From assembly GCF_000382885.1 (NCBI RefSeq), contig NZ_CAVK010000183.1, positions 1 to 62,668 on the forward strand: a stretch of 62,668 bases of DNA, in the 5' to 3' direction. The stretch comes from Sphingobium indicum BiD32. Lineage in GTDB: Bacteria; Pseudomonadota; Alphaproteobacteria; Sphingomonadales; Sphingomonadaceae. The first letter of the stretch is position 1; every line of letters begins with the position of its first letter. The notes under the pieces were generated by a model, which saw only the letters and a list, made by a program, of their open reading frames with translations, was not told the origin of the DNA and searched no databases. Shown piece by piece: positions 27,242-35,964 of this stretch. The position numbers were made by a program, and so were the translations under genes.

Positions 27242-29515
27242 ATGCGCCGCCTCCTCGTCCTGCCCATATTGGCTGCCGCGACGGTAGCCCATGCAGCACC
27301 CGCGCCACCATTGATTCCCATGCCTGCGCAAGTCATGCCGGGCACCGGGATGGTGCGGATCGGCACCGGTAGCATCATATCCGTCCCCGATGGCGATGAC
27401 GGAGCGAGCGTGGCCGCGCAGCTGTTGATCGAACGGGTCATGATGGATCGCGGAATGAAATTGTCCAGCGGATCGGGCGGAACCATTCGCTTCCAGCGCG
27501 ATCCGGCGATTGCGGGCGGGGAAGCCTATCATCTGGTGATTGACTCGCGGGGCGTGACCATCAGCGCCAGCGGGGATCGGGGGTTGATATGGGGTGCGAT
27601 GACCCTTGCCCAGCTCCTGTCACCCGATGCGCAATTTGGTCATGCCGTTGTGCTGTCGGCCATGACGATTTCAGAGGCGCCGCGCTTTGCCTGGCGCGGG
27701 CTGATGATGGACGTGGCGCGGCATTTTCAGCCGATCGAGACGCTCTATCCTATCGTCGATGCCATGGTTGCGCAGAAGCTGAATGTCCTGCACCTGCACC
27801 TGACGGATGACCAGGGATGGCGGGTGGAAATCAAACGCTATCCCCGGCTGACCGAGATTGGGGGATGGCGCACGCCGCCATCATCGGGTGGCGAGCCAGG
27901 GCCGAAGGTCGGCGGCTTCTACACGCAGGCGCAGTTGAAGGCGCTGGTCGCCTATGCGGCAGAGCGCGGTATCACCATCGTGCCGGAAATCGACATGCCG
28001 GGGCACGCACAGGCCGCTGTTGCGGCCTATCCGCGAGAGGTTGGCGTGCTGGGCGATCAGCCGGGAACCGGCCATGACTGGGGCGTCAATCCATGGCTCT
28101 TTTCCCCGTCCGAACGCAGCATGTCCTTCATCCGCAACGTGCTGGATGAAGTGCTGGCAATATTCCCGTCGCAATTCATCCATGTCGGCGGGGACGAGGC
28201 CGTGAAGGACCAGTGGCAGCGATCGCCGCAAGTCCAGGCGCAGATGGCCGCGCTCGGCCTGAAAACCGAAAACCAGATGCAAGGATGGATGATCGCCCAG
28301 CTTGGCGAATATCTGACGTCGAAGGGGCGCCGCCTGATCGGCTGGGACGAAATATTGGAAGGTGACGTGCCGACCAGTGCATCGGTCATGTCGTGGCGCG
28401 GGGAAAAAGGTGCGGTCGACGCGGCGAACAAGGGGCATGACGTGGTCCTGTCACCCGCCCCCAACCTGTATTTCGACAATCTCCAGTCCGACCGCAGCGA
28501 CGAACCGCCCGGCCGTCTGGCGGTGCAAACGCTCGAACAAGTCTACAGCTATGATCCGGCACCGGCGGGGATTGATCCTGAACGGATTAAGCATGTGCTG
28601 GGCGCGCAGGCCAATGCCTGGTCGGAATATCTGGCGACCGCCAAGCAGAAGGCACATGCCATATTCCCGCGCCTGTCGGCACTGGCCGAACTGACCTGGT
28701 CCCCTAAGGACAAGCGCGACTGGAAAGGCTTTGTCGCCCGCCTCGATCCGCAAATGCTGCGCTACCAGCGTGAGGGCATCGCCGCGGCCGACAGCGCCTT
28801 TGCCGTCAATTTCAGGGTGCAGGGCAGCCGGGGTGACGCCCTGCGGAGCGGCAAGGTTAGGCTGGTGATGGATACGCAGGCGGGGGCGGGTGCGATCCGC
28901 TACGCCAGCAATGGCAAGGCATCGGCCAAGGCCCGCGCCTATGCCGCCCCTGTCACCATCCCCACCGGTACAATGGTGGAAGCTGCCGCCTTTCTGGCCG
29001 ACGGACGGCCTGCCGCCTTGCCACGCAGGTTCGATGCGTCCCGTGCCGCGCTGCTTCGCGCCACAGCGTCCGATCTGTCGGCCTGCCCGAAAGGCGCGCT
29101 GGGCCTGCGCGTGCCGCTGCTATCCGGGCAGAGCGACGATGCGCCGGCCTTCAACGTCAATATCTTCGACACCTGTACCCAATGGACTGGTGCGCCGCTG
29201 ACGGAAGCGAGCGGCGCGACCATCCATGTCGCACGCCTGCCGCGCCATTATGGCCTGGCGCATGAAGCGAGCGCGTTGCGCGAACATTATGCCGTCACCG
29301 CCCATGGCGAGTTGGTGGTCCGCGCAGGCGGCTGCGAGGGCGCAGTCCTGGCCAGCTTCCCACTGCCTGATCCGCACACGGCACCCAGCCGGATGCAGTT
29401 CCGCACGGCGCTGGTTGAACAGAAGAGCGACGCGGATATGTGCTTTCAATTCACGTCATCGTTGTCCGATCCTTTCTATGCAGTAGAAGCCGTCACGCTG
29501 GAGGATCGCCGGTGA
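27242..29515 (+). CDS. GH20 beta-N-acetylhexosaminidase
   Basis: A 757-residue secreted enzyme. Start 27242 has AAAGGAG 9 nt upstream; the signal peptide ends AHAAP (about residue 20). A GH20b alpha/beta domain (to about 145) precedes the barrel, which starts FAWRGLMMDVARHF. The catalytic Asp-Glu pair is D318-E319 in FIHVGGDEAVKDQW; HLHLTDDQGWR and VMSWRGEKG line the pocket. The C-terminal 220 residues hold an extra beta domain. It removes terminal GlcNAc (or GalNAc) from glycan antennae and feeds the nag genes. First of seven overlapping genes; its TGA overlaps the GTG of the next gene. Confidence 0.93.
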   Translation: MRRLLVLPILAAATVAHAAPAPPLIPMPAQVMPGTGMVRIGTGSIISVPDGDDGASVAAQLLIERVMMDRGMKLSSGSGGTIRFQRDPAIAGGEAYHLVIDSRGVTISASGDRGLIWGAMTLAQLLSPDAQFGHAVVLSAMTISEAPRFAWRGLMMDVARHFQPIETLYPIVDAMVAQKLNVLHLHLTDDQGWRVEIKRYPRLTEIGGWRTPPSSGGEPGPKVGGFYTQAQLKALVAYAAERGITIVPEIDMPGHAQAAVAAYPREVGVLGDQPGTGHDWGVNPWLFSPSERSMSFIRNVLDEVLAIFPSQFIHVGGDEAVKDQWQRSPQVQAQMAALGLKTENQMQGWMIAQLGEYLTSKGRRLIGWDEILEGDVPTSASVMSWRGEKGAVDAANKGHDVVLSPAPNLYFDNLQSDRSDEPPGRLAVQTLEQVYSYDPAPAGIDPERIKHVLGAQANAWSEYLATAKQKAHAIFPRLSALAELTWSPKDKRDWKGFVARLDPQMLRYQREGIAAADSAFAVNFRVQGSRGDALRSGKVRLVMDTQAGAGAIRYASNGKASAKARAYAAPVTIPTGTMVEAAAFLADGRPAALPRRFDASRAALLRATASDLSACPKGALGLRVPLLSGQSDDAPAFNVNIFDTCTQWTGAPLTEASGATIHVARLPRHYGLAHEASALREHYAVTAHGELVVRAGGCEGAVLASFPLPDPHTAPSRMQFRTALVEQKSDADMCFQFTSSLSDPFYAVEAVTLEDRR

Positions 29516-32133
29516 TCTATCGCGCCGTTGCCCTGCTGATCGCTGTCGCACCAGCGACGCTCATGGCCGCCCCGCGATCGGAATATCGGCTGGACCAGGG
29601 CTGGGAATTGCGTCTGGCCCCGTCTGAAACAGAGGCGATCAAGGCGCATCCGAAAGCGGGACGATGGCTGCCCGCCACGGTGCCGGGAACGGTGCAGACC
29701 GACCTGATCGCGCAGCAATTGACGCCCGATCCGTTCGTGGGGTTGAACGAAGCGACGATCCAGTGGGTAGGGCGCAGCGATTGGGATTATCGCGGACGGA
29801 TCAATGCGACGGCAGCGCTGCTGGCGCGCGATCATGTCGATCTGCTATTCGACGGCCTCGACACCTTCGCCACGGTGCAGGTGAATGGCATGACGGTCCT
29901 GTCCACCGACAATGCCCATCGCCGTTGGCGGGCGGATGTGAAGCCGCTACTGAAAGCCGGCACGAACGAGATATTGATCCGCTTCTCCTCCCCGCTCAAG
30001 ATGTTGCAGCCCAAGGTGCTGCCGCTCGCCAATCCGCTGCCCGGCGAATATGACAGTGTCTTTGGTGACGAGCCGGAAGCGCGCCAGACATCGCCCTATA
30101 TTCGCAAGCCGAAATATCATTATGGCTGGGACTGGGGGCCACGCATTCTCAACATCGGGCCGAATGGTCCCATCAAGATCGATGCGTGGGATGCCCTGCG
30201 TATCGGGAGCCTGCGGGTCGTGCAGGAAGCGGTGACACAAGCGGAAGCCCGCATCGCCGCTGATGTCGAACTGGTCGCCGATCGCGGTGGCCAGGCACGG
30301 GTGGACATGACGGTCACCGGTCCCGATGGCCGGGCGTTCATTTCCACCCGCGACATTCATGTCAGCACTGGCGTGAACAGGGTTCTTGTCCCGCTCTCTA
30401 TATCGCAACCGCAACTCTGGTATCCCGTCGGCTATGGCGCGCAGCCCCTCTATAGCGTCCAGACCCATATTCGCTTCAATGGCGAACCGGTGGACAGCGC
30501 CACCCGCACGACCGGGCTTCGCACCGTCGAACTGGTGCGGGAAGCCGACGCGAAGGGACGTGGCTTTCAGATCAAGGTCAACGGCCTGCCGATCTTCATG
30601 AAGGGCGCCAATGTCATCCCGTTCGACAGCTTCGCACCGCGCGTGACGGCGGACCGTATGGCATCTATCCTGACCGATGCCCGCGACGCCAACATGAACA
30701 TGGTCCGCATCTGGGGCGGCGGCCATTATCTGCCTGACAATTTCTATGACGCTGCGGATCGGCTGGGCCTGATGGTCTGGCAGGACTTCATGTTCGGCGG
30801 GGCAGTAACGCCCTATGACCGGGATTTCCGCGAAAATGTACGTATCGAGGCCGAAGAGCAGGTCGACCGGGTACAGGCGCATCCCTCGATCGTGCTGTGG
30901 TCGGGCAATAATGAAGTGCTGTCGGGCTGGGAAAACTGGTCGGACCGCATCGCCTTCAAGAAGCGGGTGGGTGCCGACGAGCAGGAACGGGTCGGCGTCG
31001 GCATGGCCATTTTGTTCAACCAGGTGTTGCGCGATGCGGCCGAACGACGTGATCCCGATGTGCCCTATTGGCCGGGATCACCCAGCACCAATTATGAGGG
31101 CAAGCCGGACGTTGATGGCGATGGCGATCGCCATTATTGGGACGTCTGGGGCGGTAAGAAGCCCGCGACTGCCTATCTGGAAAGCTGCCCCCGCTTCATG
31201 TCCGAATATGGGCTTCAGGCGATGCCGGTCATGCCGACCATCCGCGCCTTCGCAAAGCCGGAGGACCTGTCGATCACATCCCCCGTGATGCGCGCCCACC
31301 AGAAATTCCTGAAGGGTGAAGGCCAGGAGCGTCTGCTGCTCTATATCGAGCAGCGTTATCGTACGCCCCGCGATTTTGCCGATTTCGTCTATCTGAGCCA
31401 GGCTATGCAGGCCGATGGCATTGCGCTGGGCGCGCTGCACCACCGCGCCTGCCGCCCCGAAACCACCGGATCGCTCTACTGGCAGCTCAATGATGTCTGG
31501 CCCGGCGCGTCCTGGTCCAGCGTCGATTATTATGGCCGCTGGAAGGCGCTGCACTATGTCGCGCGCCGCTTCTTCGCGCCGGTGGCCATTGCCGCAGGAC
31601 GGCGGGACAGCGGCATGACACAAGTGTCGCTGATATCGGACCAAACAACACCGATGACAGCGCATTGGCGGCTGCGTATCGTTGATGTGGACGGCACGGC
31701 TCGCATCGTGAAGGTAGGCGAAGCAACACTTGCCCCCCTGTCGGCGACAAGCATTGCCGACATGACCGACGACGCCCTGTTCGGCGCGGCCGACCGGACG
31801 CGCAGCTTTGCTGTTGCGGAACTGATGGTGGACGGACAGCCCGTGTCTCGCGTTCTGGTGTCTGCCTTACCCGAAAAGAGCATGGCCCTGCCGGACCCAG
31901 GCCTGACGACGTCATGGTCGACCGGGACAGACGGGAAGCCGCAACTGACCGTGACGACAACCCGCCTGACGCGCGGTCTGTGGATCGGTTTCGGCGCACA
32001 CGATGCCAGCGCGTCCGACAATTATATCGACCTGCTGCCCGGAGAGAGCGTGACCGTTTCCATCACATCCAGCGTGCCCACCAAGCAACTGAAAACAGCG
32101 CTGGAACTGCGTCATCTGGGGTCGGGCAAGTGA
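29512..32133 (+). CDS. GH2 beta-mannosidase
   Basis: An 873-residue secreted enzyme. The start is GTG at 29512, with GGAGG upstream and a 4-nt overlap with GH20; the upstream ATG would lie inside GH20. The signal peptide ends LMAAP. A sugar-binding domain (WLPATVPGTVQTDLI), an Ig-like domain and the barrel follow. The acid/base Glu is E468 in LWSGNNEVLSGWENW and the nucleophile is E565 in FMSEYGLQAMP. These blocks, with YHYGWDWGPR near 203, are those of beta-mannosidases rather than beta-galactosidases. It would split the Man-beta-1,4-GlcNAc link of the N-glycan core. Confidence 0.9.
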   Translation: MIYRAVALLIAVAPATLMAAPRSEYRLDQGWELRLAPSETEAIKAHPKAGRWLPATVPGTVQTDLIAQQLTPDPFVGLNEATIQWVGRSDWDYRGRINATAALLARDHVDLLFDGLDTFATVQVNGMTVLSTDNAHRRWRADVKPLLKAGTNEILIRFSSPLKMLQPKVLPLANPLPGEYDSVFGDEPEARQTSPYIRKPKYHYGWDWGPRILNIGPNGPIKIDAWDALRIGSLRVVQEAVTQAEARIAADVELVADRGGQARVDMTVTGPDGRAFISTRDIHVSTGVNRVLVPLSISQPQLWYPVGYGAQPLYSVQTHIRFNGEPVDSATRTTGLRTVELVREADAKGRGFQIKVNGLPIFMKGANVIPFDSFAPRVTADRMASILTDARDANMNMVRIWGGGHYLPDNFYDAADRLGLMVWQDFMFGGAVTPYDRDFRENVRIEAEEQVDRVQAHPSIVLWSGNNEVLSGWENWSDRIAFKKRVGADEQERVGVGMAILFNQVLRDAAERRDPDVPYWPGSPSTNYEGKPDVDGDGDRHYWDVWGGKKPATAYLESCPRFMSEYGLQAMPVMPTIRAFAKPEDLSITSPVMRAHQKFLKGEGQERLLLYIEQRYRTPRDFADFVYLSQAMQADGIALGALHHRACRPETTGSLYWQLNDVWPGASWSSVDYYGRWKALHYVARRFFAPVAIAAGRRDSGMTQVSLISDQTTPMTAHWRLRIVDVDGTARIVKVGEATLAPLSATSIADMTDDALFGAADRTRSFAVAELMVDGQPVSRVLVSALPEKSMALPDPGLTTSWSTGTDGKPQLTVTTTRLTRGLWIGFGAHDASASDNYIDLLPGESVTVSITSSVPTKQLKTALELRHLGSGK

Positions 32134-34673
32134 GCGCCATTCTGTGCCTGCTTGCAGCGGCGACGCCGTCGGTCGCCCCCGATATTGCGGCGAAAATCGC
32201 CAAGATGACGCCCGCGCAAAAGGCGGCACAGTTGCAATCGAGTGCCCCGGCGGACGGCCCAGAACTGCCCGCCTACGACTATTGGAACGAGGCGCTGCAT
32301 GGCCTTGCCCGCAATGGCGTCGCTACGGTGTTTCCGCAGGCGATCGGTTTGGGCGCGACGTGGGATCCTGACCTGATGGAGCGGATCGGCACGGTCGTTT
32401 CGACCGAAGCGCGCGCCAAATATAATGGCCTGCCGGGACAGGACCGGCGGCGCTATCAAGGTCTCACCATCTGGTCGCCCAACATCAATATTTTCCGCGA
32501 TCCGCGCTGGGGCCGGGGACAGGAAACCTACGGCGAAGATCCGCTGCTGACCGGCAGCCTGGCCGTCGGCTATGTGAAGGGGTTGCAAGGACCGGACCTG
32601 TCGCAGCCGCGCGTCATCGCCACGCCCAAGCATCTGGTCGCGCATAGCGGTCCGGAAGCCGGGCGCGACAGTTTCAATGTCCAGTCCAGCGCCTATGACA
32701 TGGAAGCGACCTACCTGCCCGCCTTCCGCATGGCACTGACCCAAGGCAAGGCGCTGTCGGTCATGTGCGCCTATAACAGTGTGCATGGGGTGCCGGTGTG
32801 TGCATCCGACTGGCTGCTCAACCAGCGGGTTCGCAAGGATTGGGGCTTTGATGGGCTGGTCGTGTCGGATTGCGACGCCATCGGCAACATCAACCATTAC
32901 CAACGCTATCGTCAGACCAATGCCGCTGCGTCGGCGGTAGCGATCAACGCGGGCATGGACCTGAATTGCGGCAAGGCCTATGCCGCGCTGGACAAGGCAT
33001 TGGCCGAGGGGCTGACGTCGAACGAGACGGTCGATACCGCGCTGGCGCGCACTTTTGTCGTGCGCAAGGCGCTGGGCGACGCATTTGGCGCGAAGAGCCG
33101 GTGGGACGGCATCGACGCCGTCGACAAGACGCGAAATCAGGCGCTGGCGCTCGAAGCGGCGCGCAAGTCGCTGGTCCTGTTGCAAAATGACGGCGTCCTG
33201 CCGTTGAAACGGGGTGCGCGGATTGCGGTGATTGGTCCCAATGCCGACAGTCTGGATGTGCTGGAGGCCAATTATCATGGCACGGCCGCTGATCCGGTAA
33301 CTCCGCTGGCTGCGCTGCGTAAAAGGTTCGACGTCCATTATGCCCAGGGATCGACCCTGGCGGAGGGGGTGCCGGTGGTCATTCCCGAAACCGCCTTTGC
33401 CACGGGACTGAAGGCCGAATTTTTTGCTGACCCGGCCATGACGGGCGCGGCGATGGTCACCCAGACGCATAAAAGGATCGATTTCGACTGGAACCGGACG
33501 CCCCCAGCGCCCGGCATTCCGTCCGATCGCTATGGTGTGCGCTGGACCGGGACGTTGATGCCGGAAGGTGCAGGCAGGCATATATTGCGCATAGATGTGC
33601 CGCGCTGTTTCGATTGCAATGGTCATGATGCGGTGCGGCTGTGGATCGACGACCAACCGGTCATCGCCGACACGGGCGACAATAGCCAGGTCGAGGTGCG
33701 GCTGGACTTCGATGATGCGCGTCCTCGCAAAATCCGGCTGGAACTGTCGCACGCAAGCGAGGATGAAGGCATACGGCTGACCTGGGTTGCGCCGCCTTTA
33801 CCCCAGCGCAGCTTTGCTGTTGCACAGGCACGGACCGCCGATGCGGTGATTGCCTTTGTCGGCCTGTCGCCAGCGGTCGAGGGCGAGGCCTTGCAGATCG
33901 AGGTGCCGGGCTTTTCCGGCGGCGACCGCACCGACATCGCCTTGCCGCAAGCGCAGCAGCAATTGCTGGAAGCGGTAAAGGCGACAGGCAAGCCGCTGGT
34001 GGTGGTCCTCCTGTCCGGCAGCGCGGTCGCGATGCAATGGGCCAAGGACAATGCCAATGCGATCATCGCCGCCTGGTATCCCGGCCAGGCGGGGGGGACG
34101 GCGATCAGCGACCTGATCGAAGGGCGCTATGCCCCATCGGGTCGCCTGCCGGTCACTTTCTACACCAGAACGCGCGACCTGCCCGCCTTCGTCGATTATA
34201 ATATGCGCGAACGGACCTATCGCTATTTTCATGGCACCCCGCTCTGGGGCTTTGGTCACGGATTGAGCTACACCCATTTTACCTATGACCGTATCGAAGC
34301 GCCTTCAGAGATTGCCGCCGGCACCACGCTGACCGTCAAGGCGCGGCTGCGCAACAGTGGCGATCGCGACGGTGAGGAAGTGGCGCAGGCCTATCTCATA
34401 CCGCCTGAAAAGTGGCAGCGTGTCGGCGATTTCAATGATCCGGTGCTTCGCCACAGCATGATCGGCTTCCAGCGGGTGATCCTTCAAAAGGGCAAGGACA
34501 GGATGATCAGCTTCACGCTCGATCCGCGCGCCTTGTCGACGGTGGATCGTGATGGCCTGCGGGCGGTGCGGCCCGGTGCCTATCGCCTGTTCATCGGCGG
34601 GGGGCAGCCGGGCGCGGCAAGCGGCGTGGAAGTTCCCTTCACGATCAGCGGAATGCAGGAATTGCCCAAATGA
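32130..34673 (+). CDS. GH3 glycosidase with inserted PA14 domain, beta-xylosidase/beta-glucosidase type
   Basis: An 847-residue secreted enzyme. The start is GTG 32130, overlapping the previous TGA. A short signal peptide ends about residue 15. The first barrel holds NEALHGLARNG, SPNINIFRDPRWGRGQETYGEDP and KHLVAHSGPEAGRD; the nucleophile is D247 in LVVSDCDAIG. The PA14 domain lies at about 425-555 inside the second domain, and a fibronectin-like tail ends the protein. The pattern is closest to GH3 beta-xylosidases and related glucosidases, not to NagZ. In this operon a role in removing core beta-1,2-xylose of plant N-glycans is possible; beta-glucosidase activity is the conservative alternative. 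Confidence 0.85.
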   Translation: MSAILCLLAAATPSVAPDIAAKIAKMTPAQKAAQLQSSAPADGPELPAYDYWNEALHGLARNGVATVFPQAIGLGATWDPDLMERIGTVVSTEARAKYNGLPGQDRRRYQGLTIWSPNINIFRDPRWGRGQETYGEDPLLTGSLAVGYVKGLQGPDLSQPRVIATPKHLVAHSGPEAGRDSFNVQSSAYDMEATYLPAFRMALTQGKALSVMCAYNSVHGVPVCASDWLLNQRVRKDWGFDGLVVSDCDAIGNINHYQRYRQTNAAASAVAINAGMDLNCGKAYAALDKALAEGLTSNETVDTALARTFVVRKALGDAFGAKSRWDGIDAVDKTRNQALALEAARKSLVLLQNDGVLPLKRGARIAVIGPNADSLDVLEANYHGTAADPVTPLAALRKRFDVHYAQGSTLAEGVPVVIPETAFATGLKAEFFADPAMTGAAMVTQTHKRIDFDWNRTPPAPGIPSDRYGVRWTGTLMPEGAGRHILRIDVPRCFDCNGHDAVRLWIDDQPVIADTGDNSQVEVRLDFDDARPRKIRLELSHASEDEGIRLTWVAPPLPQRSFAVAQARTADAVIAFVGLSPAVEGEALQIEVPGFSGGDRTDIALPQAQQQLLEAVKATGKPLVVVLLSGSAVAMQWAKDNANAIIAAWYPGQAGGTAISDLIEGRYAPSGRLPVTFYTRTRDLPAFVDYNMRERTYRYFHGTPLWGFGHGLSYTHFTYDRIEAPSEIAAGTTLTVKARLRNSGDRDGEEVAQAYLIPPEKWQRVGDFNDPVLRHSMIGFQRVILQKGKDRMISFTLDPRALSTVDRDGLRAVRPGAYRLFIGGGQPGAASGVEVPFTISGMQELPK

Positions 34674-35964
34674 GGATAGACCGCCGGTCCATGATCGCCG
34701 CCAGTCTGGCCATGGCCGCGACGCCGTCCATCGGCGCTGTGCCGCGGGTCGCCAGCAAGCGCCCCGCCCCTGCCGACCGCCGTTTCTCCAGCCCGGCGGT
34801 GGAGCGGGAAATCGCCCGCATCTCGGCGGGGATAGGCGATCCCGAACTGCGGTGGATGTTTGGCAACTGCTATCCCAACACACTCGATACGACCGTGTTC
34901 ATGGCAGAGGTGGACGGCAAGCCCGATGCCTTCGTGATCACCGGCGACATTGAATGTCTGTGGCTGCGCGACAGTTCGGCGCAGCGACCAGCCTGCCCTG
35001 GGCGCTGGCGGATGATACCGAGATGAAGCCGGGCGTTGCCGAACGGAAATGGGAAGTGGACTCGCTCTGCTATCCGATGCGGCTGGCCCATGATTATTGG
35101 CGGGTGAGCGTCGATTCCGCGCCATTCGATGCTTTGTGGCGAGAAGGCGCGCGGACCAGCATCCGCACTTTCCGTGAGCAGCAGCGCGTGGATGGTCCCG
35201 GTCCCTACCGTTTCTTGCGCCGCGACAAGCTGGCCACCGAAACGCTGATCCTGAACGGCTATGGCGCGCCGACCCGCAAAGTCGGGATGATCCACAGCAT
35301 GTATCGCCCGTCCGACGACGCCTGCATCTTTCCTTTCCTCGTCGCGGCCAATCTGTTTGCAGTGGCCGCGCTGCGCAAGCTGGCGGTGGTCGCGAGCGAG
35401 GCGGCGCAGGATAATGCGCTGGCCAGCGATGCGAGGGCGCTGGCCGATGAGGTCGAGGCCGCCACCCGCGCGCATGGCACGATGATCGACCCGACGACGG
35501 GCGACCGGCTCTGGGCCTATGAGGTGGATGGTTTTGGCAACGGCCATTTCATGGACGACGCCAATGTGCCGAGCCTGTCGGCACTGGCCTATCTGGGCGC
35601 GCTGCCAGCCGACGACCCGTTGTTCCGGCGGACGGCGGCCGCAGCCTGGAGCGAGCGCAATCCCTATTTCTTCAAGGGCCAGGCGGCGCAGGGCATTGGC
35701 GGTCCCCATGCCGGGCTGCGTATGATCTGGCCGATGGCGATCATCATGCACGCCATGAACAGCGACGACGACGCCACCATCCGCCAGTGCCTGCGCTGGC
35801 TCAAGGCCAGCCATGCCGGGACCGGCTTCATGCATGAAGCGTTTGATCAGGACGATCCCAAGACCTTTACACGCCACTGGTTCGCATGGGCCAACGGCCT
35901 GTTTGGCGAACTGATGCTGGACCTGGCGCGGCGCAAACCCGCACTGCTGGGAGAAAGATTGTGA
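34670..35964 (+). pseudogene. GH125 exo-alpha-1,6-mannosidase gene with an internal deletion and frameshift
   Basis: The gene starts at 34670 (ATGA overlap with GH3) with a twin-Arg-like leader RRSMIAASLAMAATPS. It runs through NCYPNTLDTTVF and FVITGDIECLWLRDSSAQ, then leaves the family pattern and stops at 35026. In the next frame, from about 34984, ATSLPWALADDTEMKPGVAERKWEVDSLCYP resumes the family and continues intact to 35964 (MIHSMYRPSDDACIFPF, GFGNGHFMDDANVPSL, HEAFDQDDPKTFTRHWFAWAN). About 35-40 residues that normally join these two parts are missing, so this is a deletion not divisible by three, not just a slipped base. An ATG at 34954 could restart the second part, but it would have no signal peptide. 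Confidence 0.85.
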
